Source: Bradyrhizobium sp. CSA207
GTDB taxonomy: Bacteria; Pseudomonadota; Alphaproteobacteria; Rhizobiales; Xanthobacteraceae
NCBI RefSeq assembly: GCF_029051685.1
Contig: NZ_JAACFT010000036.1
Coordinates: forward strand, 28,627 to 92,626
Length of the DNA: 64,000 nucleotides
Reading direction: 5' to 3'
Below the pieces are notes generated by a model. That model had not been told where the DNA came from. It was given only the letters and a program-made list of their open reading frames with translations, and did not search any database. Of the stretch, positions 18,775-27,089 are shown piece after piece; position 1 is the first letter of the stretch, and every line of letters begins with the position of its first letter. A program made the position numbers and the translations under genes.

Positions 18775-20994
18775 ATGGAAGCTCGCGTATCTGCTGCGTC
18801 CGGTTCTTCGCACCCATGGTCTCCGCCGCGCGACGCCAGCGACATCGTCAAGGGCATCCACGCCATGCTGCACCCGCACAATATCGTGCTGGTGGGCGCG
18901 ACCGACAAGCCCGGCAACTATGCCGAGCGCATCTGGAATAATCTGGTCAAATACGGCTTCGAGGGCGGGCTCTATCCGGTCAATGCCAAACGCGAAGCCA
19001 TCTGGGGCGTCCCCTGCCACAAGGATTTTGCCAGCCTGCCCGAAAAGCCCGATCACGTGCTGGTGCTGGTGCCCGCACGCTTTGCCGTGCAAGTGATCCG
19101 CGACGCCGCCGCGGCCGGCGCGCGCTCGGCCACCATCGTGACCTCCGGCTTCAGCGAGCTGCAGGATGAAGGGAGCAAGAAGCTCGCCGCCGAACTGCAA
19201 CAGGCGGTGCGCGAGACGGGCCTTGCTGTCACCGGCCCAAACTGCCTCGGCAATCTGAGCGCCGGCGAAAAGCTCTTCACCAATATCGACGACCGAATCG
19301 TCACTATGGAACAGGGCGCTGTGGCGATCGCCGGGCAGTCCGGCGCTATCGTCATGGCAATCCGCCAGGCGCTCGAGGACCGCGGCGTCGGTGTCGGCTA
19401 CATGGTGACGACCGGCAACGAAGCCGGACTCGAGACGCCGGACCTGATGCGCTATTTCGCCGAGGATCCGAGCATCAAGGTGATCGTGGTCTATCTCGAA
19501 GGCGTGCGCAACACCAAGGCGTTCCGCGACGCCTGCAAGGCTGCGCGCGCGGCCAGCAAGCCGGTGATCGCGCTCAAGCTCGGGTCGTCCGAGGGCGGCC
19601 GCGCGGCGGCGATGGCGCACACCGGTGCGCTCGCGGGCTCGATCGAGACGTTCGACGCCATCGCAACCCGCGAGGGCGTGATCCGCGTACGTGGGCTCGA
19701 CGAGCTGATCGAGACCACCGAATGTTTCGTGCATGCGGCGGTACCCAAGGGCGATCGGCTCGCCGCCGTCACGCTGTCCGGCGGCAAGCGCGGCATGCTC
19801 ATTGACGCCTTCTACGCAGCCGGCCTGAACTTCGCGCCGCTGAGCCCGCATGTCAGCGGCGAACTGGCAAAAATGCTCGGGCCAGGCTCGATCGTCGGCA
19901 ACCCGCTCGATGCCGGCTTTGCCGCGGTGGTCGACCCCTCCGTCTACATGAAATCGATCGAACTGATGATTGAGGATCCCGACATCGACATCGTCATCGT
20001 CGATTCCGAGCTGCCAAAGGCGCCGCACGAGCTGCGCGAGCGTAATTTGCGCATCGTCAATGAGATAGCGAGCCGGGCCTCGAAACCGGTGATCTATCTC
20101 AGCGCGATGTCGATCGGCTTCAGCGAATTCACCAAGAGCTTGCGCAAATCGCTGCCGCATTTGGCGGTGATGCAGGGCATGGACCGCGCGGTCACCGCGA
20201 TCAAATCGCTGCTCGACTATGCCAAGCTGCGCAAGGAGGTGCCCGACATCGTCTCAAGCTCGAGGCCTGCCGCGCGCGCCGTGCTGGAGAAGACGCTGAA
20301 ATCGGCTACCGGCGCCGCACTCGACGAGGTCGCCTCGAAGAAGCTCCTGAAGGCCTATGGCATCCCGGTCTCGAAGGAGGCAATCGTGCAGACGTCGGCG
20401 GACGCCGCGAAGATCGCCAGGCAAATCGGCTTTCCGGTCGTGGCAAAAGTCGTCAGCGCCGAGATCCTGCACAAATCCGATATCGGCGGCGTGGTGTTGA
20501 ATCTGAGCAGCGCGGCGGAGGTGAAGAAGGCGTTTGCCGACATCACCGCGCGGGTGAAGAAACTCGAAGGCAAGCCGAATCTCGACGGGATCCTGATCGC
20601 GCAGCAGGTCAAGGCCGATCTCGAGCTCGTGGTCGGCGCGTCCCTCGATGCCGAGATGGGGCCTGTCGTGTTGTTTGGCACCGGCGGCATCGACATCGAG
20701 CTGATGAAGGACGTGGCGCTCGCCGGCGCGCCGCTGGACGAGGCCGAGGCGCGGCTTTTGATCGGCCGGACCAAGGCCGGCGTCAAGATGCGCGGCTATC
20801 GCGGCAAGCCGGCGTTGCACGAGGCTTCCGCCGTGAAGGCACTGGTCGGCCTTTCCAACCTGATCGCGGATGCCGGCGACCGGATCGCCTCGATCGACGT
20901 CAATCCGTTCCTGATCAACGCCAGGACCGGCGTCGCCGTCGATGCCCTCATCGTGCTGAATAACGCTGCAGCAAAACGCGCTGCCGGGCACTGA
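18775..20994 (+). CDS. NDP-forming acyl-CoA synthetase (acetate-CoA ligase type)
   Basis: Single-chain enzyme of 739 residues that makes acyl-CoA from acid, CoA and ATP via a phosphohistidine, releasing ADP. Domain order: Rossmann CoA-binding domain (VLVGATDKPGNYAER near 39-53), succinyl-CoA-synthetase-like alpha/beta domains with the phosphorylated histidine in AHTGALAGS (about 282-290), and an ATP-grasp module from about 515 (KSDIGGVVLNL within it). ATG 18775 follows AGGTGAGG. The family includes acetyl-, pimeloyl- and feruloyl-CoA synthetases, and the substrate here is unknown. It is monocistronic as far as visible, ending just before a family A repeat. Confidence 0.9.
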   Translation: MEARVSAASGSSHPWSPPRDASDIVKGIHAMLHPHNIVLVGATDKPGNYAERIWNNLVKYGFEGGLYPVNAKREAIWGVPCHKDFASLPEKPDHVLVLVPARFAVQVIRDAAAAGARSATIVTSGFSELQDEGSKKLAAELQQAVRETGLAVTGPNCLGNLSAGEKLFTNIDDRIVTMEQGAVAIAGQSGAIVMAIRQALEDRGVGVGYMVTTGNEAGLETPDLMRYFAEDPSIKVIVVYLEGVRNTKAFRDACKAARAASKPVIALKLGSSEGGRAAAMAHTGALAGSIETFDAIATREGVIRVRGLDELIETTECFVHAAVPKGDRLAAVTLSGGKRGMLIDAFYAAGLNFAPLSPHVSGELAKMLGPGSIVGNPLDAGFAAVVDPSVYMKSIELMIEDPDIDIVIVDSELPKAPHELRERNLRIVNEIASRASKPVIYLSAMSIGFSEFTKSLRKSLPHLAVMQGMDRAVTAIKSLLDYAKLRKEVPDIVSSSRPAARAVLEKTLKSATGAALDEVASKKLLKAYGIPVSKEAIVQTSADAAKIARQIGFPVVAKVVSAEILHKSDIGGVVLNLSSAAEVKKAFADITARVKKLEGKPNLDGILIAQQVKADLELVVGASLDAEMGPVVLFGTGGIDIELMKDVALAGAPLDEAEARLLIGRTKAGVKMRGYRGKPALHEASAVKALVGLSNLIADAGDRIASIDVNPFLINARTGVAVDALIVLNNAAAKRAAGH

Positions 20995-21000
20995 GGCACC

Positions 21001-21089
21001 GTAGGGCGGATTAGCGTAGCGTAATCCGCCAACTTGTCCCCATGCACGCGCCAGGCAGTGGCGGGTTACGCTTCGCTAACCCGCCCTAC
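21001..21089. repeat. Palindromic intergenic repeat, family A, copy 3
   Basis: GTAGGGCGGATTAGCGTAGC at the left, GCTTCGCTAACCCGCCCTAC at the right. A shorter, diverged copy, seven bases after the stop of the acyl-CoA synthetase gene. Confidence 0.85.
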
Positions 21090-21160
21090 TTACCATTGCG
21101 ACCGAAGTGCCATCCGGGCACCTTCCAACTTCCCCGCTTTGGCCGTAGAATCGCACCTGC

Positions 21161-21982
21161 ATGGCACGCGCAAGCAATCTGGTGATCGGTATGGCGACGC
21201 TGGCGGCGATCGCCGTGGCGTTCGGTGGCGTGCTCGGCGTGCAGAAATGGCGCAGCATCCAGAGCCGGAGCCAGTTGCGCGTGGTGTTCGAAGGCGGCTC
21301 CGCCAGCGGCCTGCGCCGCGGCGGGCCGGTCAATTTCGATGGCGTGCCCGCCGGCCAGATCCTGTCGATCAAGCTGGACAATCCGCGCAAGGTCGTGGCG
21401 CTGGTGATGCTCGACAACACAGCGCCAATCCGCAAGGACACCGTCGCCGGTATCGAGTTCCAGGGCCTCACCGGCGTCGCGGCGATCTCGCTGATCGGCG
21501 GCGCGCCCTCCGCGCCGCCAGTGCCGCTGGACGCCGACGGCATCCCCGTGCTGACCGCCGATCTCAGCGATGCCGAATCCATCGTCGATACCCTGCATAG
21601 TGTCGATCGCACGATCGTCAGCAACGCGCCCGCGATCAAGGACGGCCTGCATACGTTCGAGGGCTACACCGCCGATCTGAGGAGCAAGGGCGCCGAGATC
21701 GACTCCGTCATGGCCAAGGTCGATAGCGCCTTCGCGGGCTTCGACAAGGCGGTCACAAAGATCGAAAGCGTGGTGCCCGGCTTCATTGACGGCAAGGCCG
21801 ACGAGCTGTTCGAAAAAATAAGGGAAATGCACGAGCTCGCCGATTCCATGAAGAAGAAATCGGCGAATTTCCTCGAGGACGGCCGCAAGACCCTGCTCGA
21901 CGTCAGCGAAGCCGCCAACAAGATGAGCGGAACGCCCGTAGCTCCACGCCCGCCGCGCAAGCCGCCGCAGACGAAACAATAG
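21161..21982 (+). CDS. MCE-domain (MlaD-like) protein, orphan
   Basis: Inner-membrane-anchored periplasmic protein of 273 residues. A membrane helix at about residues 4-25 precedes one MCE domain (about 38-115, with FEGGSASGLRRGGPVNFDGV and the typical GLTGVAAISLIGG). The C-terminal half is helical and may form the needle-like coiled coil seen in lipid-transfer MCE proteins. MCE proteins usually sit beside a YrbE-type permease and an ATPase; neither is adjacent, so its partners must be elsewhere. It converges with the autotransporter gene with only three bases between the two stops. Confidence 0.88.
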   Translation: MARASNLVIGMATLAAIAVAFGGVLGVQKWRSIQSRSQLRVVFEGGSASGLRRGGPVNFDGVPAGQILSIKLDNPRKVVALVMLDNTAPIRKDTVAGIEFQGLTGVAAISLIGGAPSAPPVPLDADGIPVLTADLSDAESIVDTLHSVDRTIVSNAPAIKDGLHTFEGYTADLRSKGAEIDSVMAKVDSAFAGFDKAVTKIESVVPGFIDGKADELFEKIREMHELADSMKKKSANFLEDGRKTLLDVSEAANKMSGTPVAPRPPRKPPQTKQ

Positions 21983-21985
21983 GGC

Positions 21986-24900
21986 CTACCACGTGTAGCG
22001 CACGAGGCCCTTGCCTGCGTAGGAGCGAGTGACCTCTGAGAGCTCGCCCTCGAAGGTCAATGCCGCGGACCAGCCGTTCATCCAGTTCATCTGCACCGAT
22101 GCAGTGGTCAGCGCGGAATCGCGCGCCTGCGCGGCGCCGTTCACGACGAAGGCCGATCCCGGCAGCGTCTGGAACACCGCATTGACGCTGCGGTCCGGGT
22201 TGAAATCATGCGCCCAGGCGGCGCGACCGCGCAGCGTGACCACACCACCGGCGGCCGCAAACGATTTGTCGGCGCGCAGGCCGAGCTCGGTGCGGGTGTT
22301 GGTCACGCTCTTCGCGGCATAATTCAGCGCGAAGACGTTGCTGCCGACGACCGCGAACTCTGAATAGCCCGGAAGGCTGAACATGGTGGCCTGGAGCGCG
22401 GCATAAGGCGTGAGGCCGATCCACTGCGTCGCGTGGCGGTAGCCGCCCTCGATTCGGCCTGAGAGCGCGTTCGCATTGAACTGCGCGCGCAGCTGGTCGA
22501 CGCCGGCGGCCGTGACGACGCGGTTGGTGGTGACGTCCTGCCAGCCATAGGCCAGCGCCGCCGTGACATAGGCAGGTCCCGCGGCGTGGCGCACGAAGGC
22601 GCCCGCCTGGAACAGGTCCGAGCGGCCCCAGCCGAGCCCGTTGACGCTGAAGCCGGTGCCGCCGCCGGCCAGCGCAAAGCCCGCGATCGTCGATGGCGAG
22701 AAGCGATAGTCGAGACCGACCGCTGTGCCGTAGACGCTGCTGGTGGCGTTGTTCGAACCGAGCGCGGCATTGCCGTCGGTCGTCTGCGAGCCGCCATAGC
22801 CAGCCGCCCAGACGTTCCAGCGCTGCTCGAAACTTGTCGGCGGCGCCTTGCGGTAGATCGAGGCAAAGGCATCGCTGGGGCGCTTGCCGGTTGCGGCATA
22901 GGCACTTGCATTCGTCTCGACCGCATAAGGCGTCGCGCCGGGCACGCCGCTGCGCCCAGTACCGAAGACATCGGTCAACAAGCCGAGGAACAGATTCATC
23001 GCATCGAAGGTCGTCTGCTGCGATCCTGTCCCCGGCTCGCCGGAAGCTTGCGTCAGGCCCGTCGGCGAGAGATTGGCCAGGGCCACGGGAAGGCTGCCGG
23101 TCCGGTTGAAGACGCCCGTCAGGGCGTTGGCAACATTCTGCTGATTGACGCTGAGACCTGTACCGTAGCTCAGCGAGAGATCCAGAAAGACGTTGTTGGG
23201 ATCGTAGCTCAGGCTGGCCTTCAGGTTCGACGACAGACCCGCGACGGCCGGATTGAACGTGTCGGGAAGCGTCGTCGCATTCAGGATCGTGTAGTGCTTC
23301 GCGATCGAACCGGTCGGGACGACTGTGACCGTGGCACCATTGAGCGTAGAAGTCCCGGTGACGACCGTGATGCCGTTGCTCGCGCCCGAGACCTGCACCA
23401 TGTACGTCGACGCCGTCGTGAAGGTGAGATCGCCGTTCACATTGAGCGTTCCGGTCGGGTTGCCCGGCGCCAGCGTGCCGCCATTGAGGTTGATCGTGTT
23501 GACGTTGCCGACGCCGCCGAATGTGCCGCCGGTCGCGACGCTCACATTGCCGTTGATGGTGCCGGCCAGCGTGAGCGTGCCACCCAGCACGTTCCAGTCC
23601 TGATTGCCGGTGCCGGTCACGGTCCAGGTCGAATTGTCGACCTTGTTGAAGGTCGAGAAGCCGTCATACTGAAGACCGACACCGAGCAGGCTGAGGTTGA
23701 ACGTATCCTTGCCGGTGCCGCCAAGCTGGAACGTGTCGGTGCCGGAGGCGAACACCTGGCCGTTGATGACGCTGCCGGGACCCAGCGTGAGTGTGTTGTT
23801 GCTACAGCCGCAAAGATCGATCGCCGCAAAACCGGTCGCAGCATTGATCGTGCCGGAATTGAAGACGGTACCGCCCTGGTTCAGATTGATGCCGATGCTT
23901 CCAACGCCGACATTGATAGTACCGGTGTTGACGACCTGGTTGCTTGTCGACGTCGTCGACACATAGATGCCGTAGCCCGCGTCCCCGACGGTGATTGTGC
24001 CACGGTTGGTCGCGACGTTGTCGTTTCCGATGATCGCGATGCCGTATGCGCCATCTCCCCCGGTAATGCTGCCGTTATTCGTGACCGAACCGGACAAGCC
24101 GGTGAGACCGACGCCCAGACCTACCGCACCAACGTTGACCGTTCCATTCTGGGTGATGACGGCATTGTTGCCGTTCACCTGCATGCCGGCCGTGGAGTCG
24201 ACGCCCGTGATCGTCCCGGTGTTGGTCACCCTGGCGGCGCTGCCGATCAAGGCGATGCCTATGCCAAACTGCGCGACGGTGATTCTGCCGGCGTTGCTGA
24301 CGGTCTCGCTATTGCCATTCGCGAGGATGCCCGTGGCGCTCTGGCCGACGGAAATACTGCCAGTCGCCGTGTTCGTGACCGTGTTGTGATCACCGATCGC
24401 AAAAATGCCGCCGGAAGACCCGCTCGAGGCGCCGACCGTGATCGCACCGGCATTGGTGACAGTGGTGTTGCCGAAAACGTAAATGCCGATCGTGCCGTCG
24501 AGACCGGTGATCGTGCCGCTGGCAGAATTCGTGATCGTGTTGTTCAGGCCAGCGAAAATTCCAGACCCGCTCGCTCCGACCGACAGCGCGCCGGTGTTGC
24601 TGATGACGTTGTTGTCGTGGACCGAGATCGCGGAGCCACCGTTGCCCGTAGTGATCGTCCCGTTGTTGGCGATGGCGTTGTTGTCCAGCACCGAGATGCC
24701 GAGACCGTTGTCGAGCACCGTGACGGCGCGATTGTTGGTCACGGTGTTGAAATTGCCGCCATTGATGCCGGTGAGGCCCGAGCCCGCCGACACCGTGCCG
24801 TTGTTGGTGATGATGTTGGTGTCGTTGACGTTGATCGACGCCGTGCCGTTGTCGTTGACGGTCGCGCCGGTCAGCACATTTACGGTCAGATTGGTGATGC

Positions 24901-25096
24901 CGCCGCCGGCCGCAAAGCCGTCGGCATCGGCCCCGCTACAGGTGACGGTTTGCCCGCTTGCCGCCGGATCGGGCGCGCAGTCCGCCTGCGCCGATGTCGC
25001 CGACAGGTCGAGGCTGAGAACGACTGCCACGACAGACGACGCGACCGCGCCAAGGCGCAGTCCAATCCGTCCGGTCGACGGCAACCGAAATTCCAC
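21986..25096 (-). CDS. Autotransporter (type Va) with beta-helix passenger of NNGTI-like repeats
   Basis: Secreted/outer-membrane protein of 1036 residues. A signal peptide (LRLGAVASSVVAVVLSLDLS to about residue 38) leads into a passenger made of many irregular repeats of the form N-x-G-T-I-x-V-G followed by GI, the pattern of a parallel beta-helix (about residues 60-560). A linker follows, and then a C-terminal autotransporter beta-barrel from about 760, ending in the aromatic residue W (RYTW). Function of the passenger is unknown: no protease or lipase catalytic motif is visible, so adhesion or aggregation is the usual guess. Long antisense frames across it are codon-bias shadows. Confidence 0.92.
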   Translation of the reverse strand: MEFRLPSTGRIGLRLGAVASSVVAVVLSLDLSATSAQADCAPDPAASGQTVTCSGADADGFAAGGGITNLTVNVLTGATVNDNGTASINVNDTNIITNNGTVSAGSGLTGINGGNFNTVTNNRAVTVLDNGLGISVLDNNAIANNGTITTGNGGSAISVHDNNVISNTGALSVGASGSGIFAGLNNTITNSASGTITGLDGTIGIYVFGNTTVTNAGAITVGASSGSSGGIFAIGDHNTVTNTATGSISVGQSATGILANGNSETVSNAGRITVAQFGIGIALIGSAARVTNTGTITGVDSTAGMQVNGNNAVITQNGTVNVGAVGLGVGLTGLSGSVTNNGSITGGDGAYGIAIIGNDNVATNRGTITVGDAGYGIYVSTTSTSNQVVNTGTINVGVGSIGINLNQGGTVFNSGTINAATGFAAIDLCGCSNNTLTLGPGSVINGQVFASGTDTFQLGGTGKDTFNLSLLGVGLQYDGFSTFNKVDNSTWTVTGTGNQDWNVLGGTLTLAGTINGNVSVATGGTFGGVGNVNTINLNGGTLAPGNPTGTLNVNGDLTFTTASTYMVQVSGASNGITVVTGTSTLNGATVTVVPTGSIAKHYTILNATTLPDTFNPAVAGLSSNLKASLSYDPNNVFLDLSLSYGTGLSVNQQNVANALTGVFNRTGSLPVALANLSPTGLTQASGEPGTGSQQTTFDAMNLFLGLLTDVFGTGRSGVPGATPYAVETNASAYAATGKRPSDAFASIYRKAPPTSFEQRWNVWAAGYGGSQTTDGNAALGSNNATSSVYGTAVGLDYRFSPSTIAGFALAGGGTGFSVNGLGWGRSDLFQAGAFVRHAAGPAYVTAALAYGWQDVTTNRVVTAAGVDQLRAQFNANALSGRIEGGYRHATQWIGLTPYAALQATMFSLPGYSEFAVVGSNVFALNYAAKSVTNTRTELGLRADKSFAAAGGVVTLRGRAAWAHDFNPDRSVNAVFQTLPGSAFVVNGAAQARDSALTTASVQMNWMNGWSAALTFEGELSEVTRSYAGKGLVRYTW

Positions 25097-25397
25097 CCCA
25101 ATGCCCTCAGTCCAGCGCTCCCAGCGGCGCTGCCGGCAAATTAGGCGACCGGGTCCCTACGTGGAACTACGGAATCGGCGGAATCGCTGGGCGGCAGCAA
25201 AACTGGGCTGATTCAGCTGGTCATGTTGCAACCGAGCCACGCATTTGCGGTGCAGACCGATCAATCCACGATGTATGACGTGTGCGGCTCGGTCGCAGTA
25301 TTGACCGTCGTTCACATCAATGACTGATCATCCAGGACCGCGCCGCCCCCCACTGGGAGCGAGCGGCACGCCTTCGCATTCTGGTTTGGGCATTGAC
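25097..25397. other. Intergenic region between the autotransporter and amidase genes
   Basis: Three hundred and one bases with no credible gene. It should hold the leftward promoter of the autotransporter. Bases 25317-25343 repeat the 3' end of fmdB (see the direct-repeat entry). Otherwise nothing recognisable. Confidence 0.7.
25317..25343. repeat. Direct repeat flanking amiE, left copy
   Basis: Twenty-seven bases starting TCAATGACTGATCATCCAGG, identical except for one base to 26499-26525. Read leftward it still encodes the last residues of FmdB (WMISH and stop), so it is a displaced fragment of that gene's 3' end. Confidence 0.85.
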
Positions 25398-26438
25398 TTA
25401 GTAGTTGCTCGGCGCCGCCTCATTCGGGATGCCGTCGATCGGGCACTCATCGGTGCCCGGGGTCGAGCGGGTCATCGCCTCGACCATATCACGCGTGCCC
25501 TCGGGATCGGCGATCCAGTTCTTGTAGAAATCATACGGGCAGGCTGCAACGCCGCGCGGACTTTCGCCGGAATTGATCATGCCGGTGTAGCCGCGGTGAA
25601 CCAGCTTGTAGAGATGGTTCTGCGACTGGCCGTTGCGGCGCGCGTCGCGGATCAGATTTTTCGACAGCTGGGCATACTGGATGCCGTACTCCTCCTCGCC
25701 GGTTTCGCCGAGGGTGCGGCCGTCGAAGCCGATGATCGCGGAGTGACCGAAGTAGGAATAGACGCCATCGAAGCCGGCGGCATTGGCGACGGCGACATAG
25801 ACGTTGTTGGCCCACGCCATGGCCTTGGAAATCAGGATCTGCTGCTCCTTGGCCGGATACATGTAGCCCTGGCAACGCACGATCAGCTCGGCGCCCTTCA
25901 TGGCGCAGTCGCGCCAGATCTCCGGAAAATTGCCGTCGTCGCAGATGATCAGGCTGACCTTCATCCCCTTCGGGCCGTCGGAGACATAGGTGCAATTGCC
26001 GGGATACCAGCCCTCGATCGGCACCCACGGCATGATCTTGCGGTATTTCTGGACGATCTCGCCCTTGTCGTTCATCAGGATCAGGGTGTTGTAAGGCGCC
26101 TTGTGAGGATGCTCCTCGTGGCGCTCGCCGGTCAGCGAGAACACACCCCACACTTTCGCCTTACGGCAGGCCTCGGCAAAAATCGCGGTCTCTTCGCCGG
26201 GTACCGCCGAGGCCGTCTCGTACATCTCCTTGGAGTCATACATGATGCCCTGGGTGGAGTATTCCGGGAAGATCACGAGGTCCATGCCGGGCAACCCGAG
26301 CTTCATACCGACGATCATGTCGGCAATCTTGCGGGCGTTATCGAGCACCTCGGCCTTGGTGTGCAGGCGGGGCATCTTGTAATTCACCACTGCGACGCCG
26401 ACGGTGTCGTTGCTGCTGGAAATGTCGCCGTGAAGCAT
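25398..26438 (-). CDS. amiE: Aliphatic amidase (acylamide amidohydrolase)
   Basis: Nitrilase-fold enzyme that hydrolyses short aliphatic amides (acetamide, propionamide) to the acid and ammonia in the cytoplasm. At 346 residues it matches the length of Pseudomonas AmiE and is very similar throughout. The catalytic triad aligns at the same numbers: Glu59 (FPEYS), Lys134 (YRKIMPW) and Cys166 (IICDDGN). ATG 26438 follows AGGAGCGGTCACA; the earlier in-frame start is rejected. It is the last gene of the leftward amide operon and the gene is bracketed by a 27-base direct repeat of the fmdB end. Confidence 0.95.
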   Translation of the reverse strand: MLHGDISSSNDTVGVAVVNYKMPRLHTKAEVLDNARKIADMIVGMKLGLPGMDLVIFPEYSTQGIMYDSKEMYETASAVPGEETAIFAEACRKAKVWGVFSLTGERHEEHPHKAPYNTLILMNDKGEIVQKYRKIMPWVPIEGWYPGNCTYVSDGPKGMKVSLIICDDGNFPEIWRDCAMKGAELIVRCQGYMYPAKEQQILISKAMAWANNVYVAVANAAGFDGVYSYFGHSAIIGFDGRTLGETGEEEYGIQYAQLSKNLIRDARRNGQSQNHLYKLVHRGYTGMINSGESPRGVAACPYDFYKNWIADPEGTRDMVEAMTRSTPGTDECPIDGIPNEAAPSNY

Positions 26439-26498
26439 TGTGACCGCTCCTGTGCTTTTATTCGTTTGAGGTTGCCGGCGGGCAGCCGGCCGCATGCG

Positions 26499-26525
26499 TC
26501 AATGACTGATCATCCAGGGCCGCGC
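26499..26525. repeat. Direct repeat flanking amiE, right copy (end of fmdB)
   Basis: Same 27-base sequence as 25317-25343 with one mismatch (A/G at base 21). Here it is in its functional place, the last eight codons and stop of fmdB. Confidence 0.85.
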
Positions 26526-26873
26526 GGTGGGAAAGCCCTTGGCCCCACTCTTGGTCTTGGTCATCAGCCGCGCGGGCTTTTTCTTGTCCGACGCGCCCTT
26601 GGACGAACTCTTGCCCGGTGAGCAGCAGCCGCAGCCGGGTCCATGCGAAGCCTTGTACTGCGCGAGCGTCTGCGGCGCATGCGAGCTGCGCTCGTTGACG
26701 GCGTGCGCCTTGCGCGTCTCGGACGGCATGCAGAAGAAGTTCGGCGCGGTCAGGATGACGCGCGGCGCCATTGTCTCGCAGTGCGGGCAGGCCTGCGGAT
26801 CGTCGCATTCCGCCATCGGACGCAGGTCCTTGAAGGGACCGCAGTCGTCACAGAGATATTCATAGACCGGCAT
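26499..26873 (-). CDS. fmdB: FmdB-family zinc-ribbon protein
   Basis: Small protein of 124 residues from ATG 26873 (MPVYEYLCDDCG). The N-terminal FmdB zinc ribbon has Cys8/Cys11 and Cys29/Cys32. The rest is unusual: a GCGCC cluster near residue 92, then a Ser/Lys-rich tail. In Methylophilus methylotrophus FmdB was proposed to regulate formamidase expression, although its function is not firmly established. It lies between amiE and fmdA in the amide operon. The longer frame upstream starts inside a repeat and is rejected. Confidence 0.88.
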   Translation of the reverse strand: MPVYEYLCDDCGPFKDLRPMAECDDPQACPHCETMAPRVILTAPNFFCMPSETRKAHAVNERSSHAPQTLAQYKASHGPGCGCCSPGKSSSKGASDKKKPARLMTKTKSGAKGFPTARPWMISH

Positions 26874-26911
26874 CTTGTATCCCTTCGTTCGGTGATGACA
26901 GAGCGTCCGCT

Positions 26912-27086
26912 TCATCTCGCCTCGCTTGCGGGGGGAGGTCGGGACGCATCGCAAGATGCGTTCCGAGTGATGGGGAGTCTCCGCAACCTCACTGCCACCG
27001 CTTGTGCCGAGACAGCCCCTCACCCCAACCCTCTCAGCGCGAGCGAAGCTCGTCGCGTCCCCGCAAGAACGGGGAGAGGGAGCGCA
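26912..27086. repeat. Palindromic intergenic repeat, family E, copy 1
   Basis: Left half TCTCGCCTCGCTTGCGGGGG and AGGTCGGGACGCATCGCAAG; right half CCCTCACCCCAACCCTCTC and CCCCGCAAGAACGGGGAGAG. A multi-arm hairpin between fmdB and fmdA. Related elements at 29083-29253 and 56929-57069. Confidence 0.75.
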
Positions 27087-27089
27087 GCG

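Noticed and set aside
22586..25144. 852-residue open frame antisense to the autotransporter
   Set aside because: Composition is typical of an antisense shadow in high-GC DNA (Arg, Asp, Val, Ile-rich with no domain), and the opposite strand has a clear autotransporter with signal peptide and barrel.
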